Position numbers and translations under genes: made by a program
Shown here: positions 7,842 to 14,284 of the stretch, piece after piece
How positions within the stretch are numbered: the stretch's first letter is position 1
Layout of the letters: each line of letters starts with the position of its first letter
Notes under the pieces: generated by a model
Databases searched by the model: none
What the model was told of the DNA's origin: nothing
Seen by the model: the letters and a program-made list of their open reading frames with translations, nothing else
Assembly (NCBI GenBank): GCA_946611445.1
Contig: CAMODP010000013.1
Span: 1-18,378, forward strand
Source: an uncultured Eubacterium sp.
GTDB taxonomy: Bacteria > Bacillota > Clostridia > Lachnospirales > Lachnospiraceae
DNA length: 18,378 bases
Direction of reading: 5' to 3'

Positions 7842-7896
7842 AAAAAACAGGGAAGGAGATGCCTGTCCCTTCTATAATATGAAGAGATGCATCTCC
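7842..7896 (-). terminator. Probable terminator of the regulator operon, with competing stems
   Basis: After the AraC stop the minus strand reads AGGGA (7870-7866), a 12-base loop, TCCCT (7853-7849), G, then six T (7847-7842). A second 8-bp stem pairs GGAGATGC (7896-7889) with GCATCTCC (7862-7855), whose 3' arm lies in the loop of the first stem. The 7884-7895 stretch is also a 12-base palindrome. The short stem makes this only a moderate terminator call. Confidence 0.45.
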
Positions 7897-7930
7897 ATCT
7901 GTCTCATGACGCCCTCCGACACAGCTGTCT

Positions 7931-8785
7931 TTAACAGAACATCTTCCGGAACGCGTGCGGCGTCATCCCCGTTTCTTTTTTGAATGCCCGTATAAAGTGG
8001 GAGGCGCCCGCAAACCCGCAGGCCTCGGCGATGTTATCGATGCTGTCCGAAGATTCGGAAAGCAGAGAGAATGCCTCACGAATCCGCACCCGGATCATAT
8101 ACTCCCAGGGCGAATATCCGGTTTCCGCGCGGAAAAGGCGTGAGAAATATGATTTATTGAGCGCCACCGCTCCGGCGATTTCATCCAGGGAAAGCATCTC
8201 CCTGAAATGCTCTGCCATATACGCCTTTGCCTCTTCCACGGCAGGAGAGGCAGGCTTTCTGCTCTCCGCTGCCAGCAGCGCCAGAATGGAGTGTATGCAA
8301 AGGGCAATCCTGTGATCATCCGGGGATGTGCTGCGCAGTTCTTCCCGGATCTTTTCAATCTGCCGGACGATATCTGCCCCCGCCTCGAAGACAAAGCCCT
8401 GCTCCTCCGCGAGCAGTTCGAAATACGCTCTGGCGCCTTGTCCGTTCAAAAGAATCTGCTCCGTCCGGAGCCCCCCGCCGAGTGCCTGATAGTAATGCGG
8501 ATAATGCAGATCCAGAAAAGCCATCCGCCCTTCCTTCAGACGCACAGTCCTGTCGAGATAACGCAGCTCCAGCTCCCCCTGCCGGACATACAAAAACATC
8601 AGACAGTCCACATATTCCCTGGAAACGCCGTAAGCCGCGTCGCAGAGGTACTCATTTTCATACAGAATATAATCCAGATGCTGCCGCGCGAACACAGAGG
8701 CAAAATGAAACCCTCTGCCGTCCATTTTCAGGATGCCCTTTTCATCGGGAATCACCGCGCTCGCCTGAATCGGGTCCAGATCCAT
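7931..8785 (-). CDS. AraC-family transcriptional regulator
   Basis: 284 residues. The last 100 or so form the AraC/XylS DNA-binding domain with two helix-turn-helix units: M-L-S-L-D-E-I-A-G-A-V-A-L-N-K-S-Y-F-S-R and D-S-I-D-N-I-A-E-A-C-G-F, followed by S-H-F-I-R-A-F-K-K and the usual T-G-M-T-P end. The N-terminal part is a cupin-like sensing domain (R-L-K-E-G-R-M-A-F-L-D-L-H-Y-P-H-Y). The start ATG at 8785 has GGAGGAGC nine bases ahead. It is the last gene of the four-gene regulator block and directs into the iol promoter region, so control of iolDBGE by an inositol-derived ligand is a natural inference. The ligand is not visible from sequence. Confidence 0.9.
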   Translation of the reverse strand: MDLDPIQASAVIPDEKGILKMDGRGFHFASVFARQHLDYILYENEYLCDAAYGVSREYVDCLMFLYVRQGELELRYLDRTVRLKEGRMAFLDLHYPHYYQALGGGLRTEQILLNGQGARAYFELLAEEQGFVFEAGADIVRQIEKIREELRSTSPDDHRIALCIHSILALLAAESRKPASPAVEEAKAYMAEHFREMLSLDEIAGAVALNKSYFSRLFRAETGYSPWEYMIRVRIREAFSLLSESSDSIDNIAEACGFAGASHFIRAFKKETGMTPHAFRKMFC

Positions 8786-8803
8786 GTCAGCTCCTCCGTA
8801 TCA

Positions 8804-8840
8804 CGGAGTATTCCCATGCCTTTTCCCGGGAAATACTCCG
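8804..8840 (-). other. Long hairpin between the LacI-type and AraC-type genes
   Basis: CGGAGTATTCCC (8804-8815) pairs with GGGAAATACTCCG (8828-8840) with one bulged base, around a 12-base loop. There is no T-run behind it on the minus strand, and it lies just before the AraC ribosome binding site. It could be an operator-like inverted repeat, a processing site, or a structure limiting AraC translation. Confidence 0.45.
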
Positions 8841-8854
8841 GTCTGTCAGAATGC

Positions 8855-9937
8855 TCAGTCAGCCGGAGAGGTATACCGCGTGCGGATGGTAATATCCGTA
8901 TACATATATTCCTGCTGCGGACGGAGTCCGCTGCTCAGCAGGGATACCAGCGTCATGACGGCGCGGCTGCCCTGATGATAACCGTCCTGGTCGATGACAA
9001 AATCCACAGCATCTTTTTCCAGCAGTTCCCGGTTCCGGGGCGTCAGATCATAAATCACAATATACGGCCGCTTCCCGTCCGGCCTGCTCTCCAGAAGCTG
9101 CTGAACCTCCGGGTCTTCCAGCGCATCCTGAATTCCCATCTGTCCGCTGGACACCATCATGATGCCGCCCAGATCCGGCTGACTCCGCAGCGCGTCCCGG
9201 ATGATCGACGCCACTTCCTCCCGGCTGTCCATGCTCACCCTCACGCCGGCCATGGAGATCTCCGGAAAGCTCTGGGCGAGTTCCTCCGTAAACCCGTCGA
9301 TGCGCAGCAGGCTGGTGCTGTTGGAAAAACTTCCGATAATGCCGATGACGCTGCCCCTGCCGCGCAGCAGCAGGCCCAGGAGGCCGGCGGCTACTTTTCC
9401 GCCCTGCCGGTTGTCCATCCCCAGAAAGGCCACACGCCCCGTCCCGACAATGTCTGTATTAAATGTCAGCACCTCCAGGTTTTTCTCACTGATCAGCCGG
9501 CGCAGTTCGCTCCGGACCTCCTCGCACTCGACCGGCATGATAGCCAGCGCGTCGATTCCTGTCTCCTCCAGCTCCCGCAGTGCCTGGCACTGCTGTGCCC
9601 CGTCCACGCCGGAACACTCGCGGATCTCTACCTCGATGCCATAGGCCCTGGCCTCTTCCTTTGCCTCCAGCAGTCCTTTGCGGATCGACAGCATGAAGGA
9701 CGCGCCTGAGAGCTGCGTCACGACGCCGATCCGCCGGGTTTTCACGATAAATGACAGGGCATCCGTCTCCCTGAGCGCCTTTTTCTGTGTCCTTGTCCGG
9801 TAGCCGGCCTCCTGCGCAATCTGCAGCACACGGGCCGCCACCTCGTCATCGACACGGCCGCGGCCATGCAGGACACGGTCCACCGTACCCCTGGACACGC
9901 CGGCCAGCTCTGCTATTTTCTGTATTGTTACTGCCAT
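8855..9937 (-). CDS. LacI-family transcriptional regulator with sugar-binding domain
   Basis: 360 residues. The N-terminal LacI helix-turn-helix is clear: T-I-Q-K-I-A-E-L-A-G-V-S-R-G-T-V-D-R-V-L, then H-G-R-G-R-V. The remainder is a periplasmic-binding-protein type-1 fold of the sugar-ABC type (Peripla_BP_4-like), with I-G-V-V-T-Q-L at its start. I prefer the ATG at 9937, which has GAGGGGG ahead of it, over the GTG at 9952, which has no ribosome binding site. It sits 41 bases after the hydrolase gene in the same direction. The effector is likely a sugar or cyclitol, by family and by the adjacent inositol operon, but is not proven by sequence. Confidence 0.9.
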   Translation of the reverse strand: MAVTIQKIAELAGVSRGTVDRVLHGRGRVDDEVAARVLQIAQEAGYRTRTQKKALRETDALSFIVKTRRIGVVTQLSGASFMLSIRKGLLEAKEEARAYGIEVEIRECSGVDGAQQCQALRELEETGIDALAIMPVECEEVRSELRRLISEKNLEVLTFNTDIVGTGRVAFLGMDNRQGGKVAAGLLGLLLRGRGSVIGIIGSFSNSTSLLRIDGFTEELAQSFPEISMAGVRVSMDSREEVASIIRDALRSQPDLGGIMMVSSGQMGIQDALEDPEVQQLLESRPDGKRPYIVIYDLTPRNRELLEKDAVDFVIDQDGYHQGSRAVMTLVSLLSSGLRPQQEYMYTDITIRTRYTSPAD

Positions 9938-9978
9938 ATCCGGCCCCCTCACCAGCTGCTTTTAAAACCGTGTAGAAA

Positions 9979-10773
9979 TCATGATTTTTTATGCCGCCCG
10001 TCCCGGACATCCTCCAGAAACGATACGATTTCACGGATCGTCTCATCCAGATGCCTGTCGTAGCAATGCGTATCATCCTCGGTGATCGTCAGGGTCACGT
10101 CAGAAAAATGCGGCGCCAGGTCAACAGCGCACTGCACCGGGACCGTCTCGTCAGTGTCTGCGTGAATAATCAGGACCGGACCGTCAAAGGCCTCCGCCGC
10201 TGCCTCTGCCGGCAGCAGCCGCGCCACACGCACGTAATTCCCCCGCAGCATGCGGCCGGCGCCCACATCCCCGTCCGCGGGAAAATATAATTCGTCCGGG
10301 ATGTTTTCAGGATCAAAAGGCACCCCAAGCATATTCCCGGTCCGTGCCCCGTCCCGGATGTTGATGGCCGGGGACATCGGCACGATCGCACGCAGCTCGC
10401 GGTTTCGCATGCCGCCGGCCAGCACCGTGGCCAGACCGCCTGCGGAGTGGCCAAGCAGATAAAGCTCTCCTGCAAATGGAAATGCCTTCGCGCAGTCAAT
10501 TACATCCATGATCTCCGACAGCCATTTGAGCATCGTGTGGTCTTCAAACCGGCCGCCGCTCCCACCGTGTCCGTACAGTTCCACGCGGAGTGCGGCAAAA
10601 CCTTTTTCGCAGAGTGCTTCTGCCAGGAGACGGATGTGATCCTCTTCCATATGTCCGGTGAATCCATGCAGAATGATCGCAACAGGATATTTTTCCGCCT
10701 GTCTTTCCGGGAAGTCCAGTTTTGCATGAAGGCGGATTCCGTCACTGTCTATGAAAAATTCCCGGTTCTTCAT
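9979..10773 (-). CDS. Alpha/beta hydrolase, esterase-like
   Basis: 264 residues with a complete Ser-Asp-His set: oxyanion segment L-H-G-F-T-G-H (35-41), nucleophile elbow G-H-S-A-G-G (S110), acid in H-A-D-T-D-E-T-V-P (D208), and H236 in D-D-T-H-C-Y-D. The cap region around 140-190 and the overall layout resemble cinnamoyl/feruloyl esterases of gut bacteria such as Butyrivibrio Est1E and Lactobacillus LJ0536. No signal peptide is visible, so it should act in the cytoplasm. Its ATG overlaps the DeoR stop in an ATGA (10770-10773), so the two are translationally coupled. Possible substrates include acyl or feruloyl esters of sugars or inositol; this is inference only. Confidence 0.82.
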   Translation of the reverse strand: MKNREFFIDSDGIRLHAKLDFPERQAEKYPVAIILHGFTGHMEEDHIRLLAEALCEKGFAALRVELYGHGGSGGRFEDHTMLKWLSEIMDVIDCAKAFPFAGELYLLGHSAGGLATVLAGGMRNRELRAIVPMSPAINIRDGARTGNMLGVPFDPENIPDELYFPADGDVGAGRMLRGNYVRVARLLPAEAAAEAFDGPVLIIHADTDETVPVQCAVDLAPHFSDVTLTITEDDTHCYDRHLDETIREIVSFLEDVRDGRHKKS

Positions 10774-11537
10774 TCCGGTTCCTCTTCCCAGAGGACGCGG
10801 ATATCACAGCGTCCGGCTTCTGACAGAAACTCCTCCGCCGGCTTTGTATCCGTTACAATGGCATCCAGTCTGTCAAACTGCATGAACGTAATCGGAGAGG
10901 ATACCCCGAATTTTGTGTGGTCGGCCATAAGCACAATTTTCTTGCCGTTTTCGGTTATCTTTCTCTTTGTCTCAGCCTCGGAAAAAGCCGTGTGCGTCAG
11001 TCCTCTGTCCAGGGATACGCCTGTGGCCGCGATGAATACAATGTCTACAGAAATTCTGGACAGGTAATTCAGTGATGATATGCCGCCGTATGAACCGGTC
11101 GTGGGATTGTAGGAGCCGCCGAGCGCGATCACCTGCAGCGACGGATAATGCGAAGCTTCATATAATACGGGAAGCGAGTGCGTGACAATCGTAACGTTTT
11201 CCAGTCCGGCCAGATGGGGAATCAGACAGGGCGTTGTGGTTCCGGAATCCAGAAAAATCGTCTGCCCGCTCTGTACAAAGCACGCCGCAAGGCGTCCTAT
11301 GATTCTCTTTTCCTCCTGGTTGCGCACCTGCCGTTCCTGAATGGCAACCGGCGCGTTCGCGTTTACCGAACTCACACCGCCGTAAACCTTCCGGATAGTG
11401 CCGCGGGCAATCAGTTCCTTTATATCCCGGCGGATCGTATTTACGGAAACCCCGAAATGGGCAGCCATCGCTTCCCAGGTCACAGTCCCCTCCTGCAGTA
11501 TATACTGTTCAATACTGTTCAGCCGATCGAGTCTCAT
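10770..11537 (-). CDS. DeoR-family repressor, IolR-like
   Basis: 255 residues from the ATG at 11537 (M-R-L-D-R-L-N), chosen because AGGAGAG lies ahead of it and the family normally starts here. The frame itself runs further upstream, across the likely promoter. The N-terminal winged helix has V-S-V-N-T-I-R-R-D-I and V-Y-G-G-V-S-S. The C-terminal DeoR sensor domain shows F-L-D-S-G-T-T-T, which binds the phospho-sugar ligand in the family, and A-D-H-T-K-F-G. As I recall the Bacillus subtilis IolR sequence, the match is good along the whole length, but DeoR regulators share these motifs, so I give no symbol. It is the first gene of the regulator block and is coupled to the hydrolase. Confidence 0.9.
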   Translation of the reverse strand: MRLDRLNSIEQYILQEGTVTWEAMAAHFGVSVNTIRRDIKELIARGTIRKVYGGVSSVNANAPVAIQERQVRNQEEKRIIGRLAACFVQSGQTIFLDSGTTTPCLIPHLAGLENVTIVTHSLPVLYEASHYPSLQVIALGGSYNPTTGSYGGISSLNYLSRISVDIVFIAATGVSLDRGLTHTAFSEAETKRKITENGKKIVLMADHTKFGVSSPITFMQFDRLDAIVTDTKPAEEFLSEAGRCDIRVLWEEEPE

Positions 11538-11589
11538 GTCACATACTCTCCTGATATAATAGACCTTAATAATTCTGTACAACCGATTC

Positions 11590-11619
11590 ATTTTACAACA
11601 TTTGCTCAATACCTGACAA
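11590..11619 (-). promoter_or_regulatory. Promoter of the DeoR-LacI-AraC block
   Basis: On the minus strand, -35 TTGTCA (11619-11614), an 18-base spacer and -10 TAAAAT (11595-11590) give a leader of about 45 bases to the DeoR ATG. It begins right after the terminator of the alcohol dehydrogenase gene. Confidence 0.5.
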
Positions 11620-11628
11620 TAGTTTTCT

Positions 11629-11675
11629 CAAAAAACAAACAGCACAGAAATGCTGTACGGCATCTCTGTGCTGTT
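11629..11675 (-). terminator. Strong Rho-independent terminator of the 4-hydroxybutyrate dehydrogenase gene
   Basis: AACAGCACAGAGATGC pairs with GCATTTCTGTGCTGTT (11675-11660 with 11653-11638; 16 bp, one G-U pair) across a 6-base loop, followed by TGTTTTTTGAG on the minus strand. It separates the dehydrogenase transcript from the regulator block. Confidence 0.93.
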
Positions 11676-11708
11676 GTGTTATATCTGTCAGTTATTGTCT
11701 GTTTTGTC

Positions 11709-12887
11709 TCAGAAGCACTCTCTGTACACACGCATGGACAGTTCCTGTGTCCAGGGCTGTACATAGGAGTTGGTGATCAGTCTCTGCTGGTTGGCTTCTA
11801 CGGAAGCGGCAAAGTCCTTGATGTCGGACTCCTTGAAGCCGTACTCACGCAGAGGTTTCAGATGATAGACCTTCTCCAGCATCTCATTCATAACCTTGAT
11901 GGCATCTTCCTTTTCACATCCCAGGATCCGGGCCACCATCTCTTTGAAGCGCATCAGCTCGCCATTCGGATTGTACTCCTCGTAGATCTCCATGATCTTG
12001 CCGAACAGGGCATAGTTGGACTCACCGTGCGGTACATGGTAGGTGCCGCCCAGCGGGAAGGACATGGCGTGAACTGTGCCGCAGCCGGCCTTCAGGAAGG
12101 CGATGCCGGCCAGGTTGGACGCAGTGACGAACTCTGTCAGGTAATCCAGACGGGCTTCTTCGCCGCCCTCGGCGATCCGGCGCAGGCCTTCCAGGATCAG
12201 CTCGATGGCGCGCACGGAATACATCTCGGAAGTAATCGTCTTACGGGACGGAGACAGGAAAGACTCCGTGCCGTGAATCAGCGCGTCAATAACGGAGGTA
12301 ATGAACGGACGATACGGCAGTGTGCGGACAAACTCCGGAATCAGTACGACCTTGTTCGGGATGATGTCGTCAGAAACCAGACCCAGCTTTGTCTCGCCGC
12401 CTGTCAGGACACCGTCCTTCTCATCCTTTACGATTGCGACGGAAATATTTGTCACTTCAGAACCGGTGCCGCAGGTTGTCGGAACAGCGATGACTTCCTT
12501 CTCATGAACAACAGGCTCTCTCTTGAAATACAGCTCATGGACAGACGCAGGTCTCTTGCAGCCCAGCAGCTTGCAGAGATCCATGATCGCGCCGCCGCCG
12601 ATGGCAATTACACGGTCATAAGAATCATAGGGAATCGCCGCATACATTGTCTCGATCATTTCCTCAGACGGTTCCTGTGTGCCGAATTTCTCCTGGAACA
12701 CATACTGGCAGGGAATATTGAAGCTTTCCATAAAGGGCTTGTAAATGAATTCATTTGTGAGGACAACATCTCTCTCACCAAGGCCGAACTGCTCAGCGAG
12801 CTGGCCGAAATCCTTCATCTGATAAATAACCGGTGCTGTAATAATCGTTCTTGTGTCTGCCTGAAGGGCTTTGCTGAATGCATCCAT
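11709..12887 (-). CDS. 4hbD: Iron-containing alcohol dehydrogenase, 4-hydroxybutyrate dehydrogenase type
   Basis: 392 residues of the group III (iron) alcohol dehydrogenase family. The nucleotide motif G-G-G is at 97-99, P-T-T-C-G-T-G-S-E at 136-144, and the metal ligands D201, H205, H273 and H287 all present. Segments such as T-N-E-F-I-Y-K-P-F, Q-E-K-F-G-x-x-E-P-S, L-P-Y-R-P-F-I-T-S-V-I-D-A-L-I-H and the end R-E-Y-G-F-K-E match the Clostridium kluyveri 4-hydroxybutyrate dehydrogenase as I remember it. That enzyme interconverts succinate semialdehyde and 4-hydroxybutyrate with NAD(H). AAAGGAG precedes the ATG. The gene is monocistronic with its own terminator. The partner enzymes (CoA transferase, 4-hydroxybutyryl-CoA dehydratase) are not in the window. 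A different short-chain aldehyde substrate is possible. Confidence 0.87.
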   Translation of the reverse strand: MDAFSKALQADTRTIITAPVIYQMKDFGQLAEQFGLGERDVVLTNEFIYKPFMESFNIPCQYVFQEKFGTQEPSEEMIETMYAAIPYDSYDRVIAIGGGAIMDLCKLLGCKRPASVHELYFKREPVVHEKEVIAVPTTCGTGSEVTNISVAIVKDEKDGVLTGGETKLGLVSDDIIPNKVVLIPEFVRTLPYRPFITSVIDALIHGTESFLSPSRKTITSEMYSVRAIELILEGLRRIAEGGEEARLDYLTEFVTASNLAGIAFLKAGCGTVHAMSFPLGGTYHVPHGESNYALFGKIMEIYEEYNPNGELMRFKEMVARILGCEKEDAIKVMNEMLEKVYHLKPLREYGFKESDIKDFAASVEANQQRLITNSYVQPWTQELSMRVYRECF

Positions 12888-13186
12888 GGCTTTTCTCCTT
12901 TACTGTAAAATTGAAAGCAGTTGTTTAGTATGAAAAGAATTTATAATACTTTTGGTGAACTATTTGATAACTTTGGTTACTTTTTAATTTTTTCGTTAAT
13001 TCTTTATCAAGGCCAAATCTATCACTTCTGTACTGATCCTGCAAGTGATTTTTCTTATTTAATTGTATTTTTTCCGATACAATCGTGGTGGTCCGCTCCG
13101 TCATCTGGTATTCTGTTTCCTGACACCGGTAAACCGGCTGTTTCTGAAGCCATTCTGCCTGACTGTGCAGAAAAAGAGGTGTGAAA
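12888..13186. promoter_or_regulatory. AT-rich divergent promoter region between 4hbD and the DUF362 gene
   Basis: I see no gene here. For the minus strand, TTATCA (12970-12965), a 16-base spacer and TATTAT (12948-12943) form a plausible 4hbD promoter with a leader of about 50 bases. The same bases read TATAAT on the plus strand (12942-12947), with TTGTTT (12921-12926) at a short 15-base spacing. Inverted repeats ATCACTT/AAGTGAT (13021-13027, 13043-13049) and ATTGTAT/ATACAAT (13062-13068, 13077-13083) could be operators. CCGGTAAACCGG lies at 13124-13135. Confidence 0.4.
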
Positions 13187-14284
13187 ATGAACAGAAATGA
13201 AATCTGGCGTTCGTATGGAACAGATTACACAGAAATGACAAAAAGACTGCTCCGCCAGGCAGGCCTTGCAGAAATGATCCCGTCCGGCGCGTCCCGCATC
13301 GCGATCAAGCCCAATCTGGTCACGCCCTCCCCCGCTTCTTTTGGCGGCACGACGCATCCGGAGGTGGTTGCGGGCATTATCGAATACCTGCAGGAACACG
13401 GATACCGTGACATCGTCATCGCCGAAGGCTCCTGGGTCGGCGACAGGACAGCAGAAGCATTTGAATACTGCGGATACCGGGAGCTGGCCGATAAATACCA
13501 TGTCAGACTCATCGACACCCAGAAAGAAGGCAGTTTTACCGTAGAATGCGGCGGAGAGAAGATCCGCATCTGCGAATGTGTCCGCAGCTGGGATTATCTG
13601 ATCAATGTCCCCGTCCTGAAGGGGCACTGCCAGACACATATCACCTGCGCGCTGAAAAACCTGAAGGGCCTGATCCCGAACGCCGAAAAAAGAAGCTTCC
13701 ACACCAGGGGGCTGCACCGGCCCATCGCCTGCCTCAACCGCTGCATCCGGCAGGATTTCATCGTCATCGACCACATCTGCGGAGACCTTGACTTTGAAGA
13801 AGGCGGCAACCCTGTCGTTCGCAACTGCGTCTGTGCCGCCGCCGATCCGGTCCTGGCAGATGCTTTCGTATGCTCCCTTCTGCGCTACGACGTGTCCGAC
13901 GTGCCATATATCCAAATGGCGGAAGAACTGGGTGTCGGCAGCGCGGACCTGTCCTCCCTCCGCCTGATTACCTGCGAGGGGGAGAGCTATGAGGATCTGC
14001 CGGCAGAGCGCCGCCTTCTGGACGTCAGCTATGCTGTCGACGAATCCGACTCCTGCAGCGCCTGCTACGGCACCCTCATACCCGCACTGGAAAGACTGAA
14101 AGCAGAGGGCCTGCTGGATTCTCTTCACGAGACCATCAGCATCGGCCAGGGCCACCGAGGAAAAACCGGGACCCTCGGCGTCGGAAACTGCACGTCAAAA
14201 TTCAGCTTCTGCATAAAAGGCTGCCCGCCCGACGAAGAAGAAATCTATCAGGGCCTGCGGAAATACCTAAGCGGAGTCAGGTGA
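13187..14284 (+). CDS. DUF362 domain protein with C-terminal cysteine cluster
   Basis: 365 residues. The N-terminal two thirds match DUF362: A-I-K-P-N-L-V near residue 40, the H-P-E-V-V segment, and V-P-V-L-K-G-H-C-Q-T-H-I-T-C-A-L-K-N. The family is of unknown function, with many members carrying a ferredoxin part. Here the C-terminus has C290-x2-C293, then C335-x6-C342-x3-C346, which could hold an iron-sulfur cluster but is not a standard double 4Fe-4S ferredoxin. I chose the ATG at 13187, with GAGGTG seven bases upstream, over the GTG at 13181. No signal peptide or membrane segment is seen. It is divergent from 4hbD, and its last 18 bases overlap the 3' end of the TIR gene on the other strand. 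The role is unknown; redox function is inference. Confidence 0.85.
   Translation: MNRNEIWRSYGTDYTEMTKRLLRQAGLAEMIPSGASRIAIKPNLVTPSPASFGGTTHPEVVAGIIEYLQEHGYRDIVIAEGSWVGDRTAEAFEYCGYRELADKYHVRLIDTQKEGSFTVECGGEKIRICECVRSWDYLINVPVLKGHCQTHITCALKNLKGLIPNAEKRSFHTRGLHRPIACLNRCIRQDFIVIDHICGDLDFEEGGNPVVRNCVCAAADPVLADAFVCSLLRYDVSDVPYIQMAEELGVGSADLSSLRLITCEGESYEDLPAERRLLDVSYAVDESDSCSACYGTLIPALERLKAEGLLDSLHETISIGQGHRGKTGTLGVGNCTSKFSFCIKGCPPDEEEIYQGLRKYLSGVR

Noticed and set aside
7873..7878. TATAAT on the plus strand behind the AraC gene as a promoter
   Set aside because: No acceptable -35 at 16-18 bases and no plus-strand gene downstream; it would only read antisense to AraC.
8207..9709. A 500-codon plus-strand frame opposite the AraC and LacI genes
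   Set aside because: It spans two real genes and the gap between them and gives a low-complexity His/Gln-rich product typical of antisense frames.
11178..12908. A 576-codon plus-strand frame opposite the DeoR gene and 4hbD
   Set aside because: It runs through a strong terminator and two well-supported genes; no domain is recognisable.
13055..14155. A 366-codon minus-strand frame opposite the DUF362 gene
   Set aside because: The DUF362 frame has clear family motifs and a good ribosome binding site; the opposite frame has neither.
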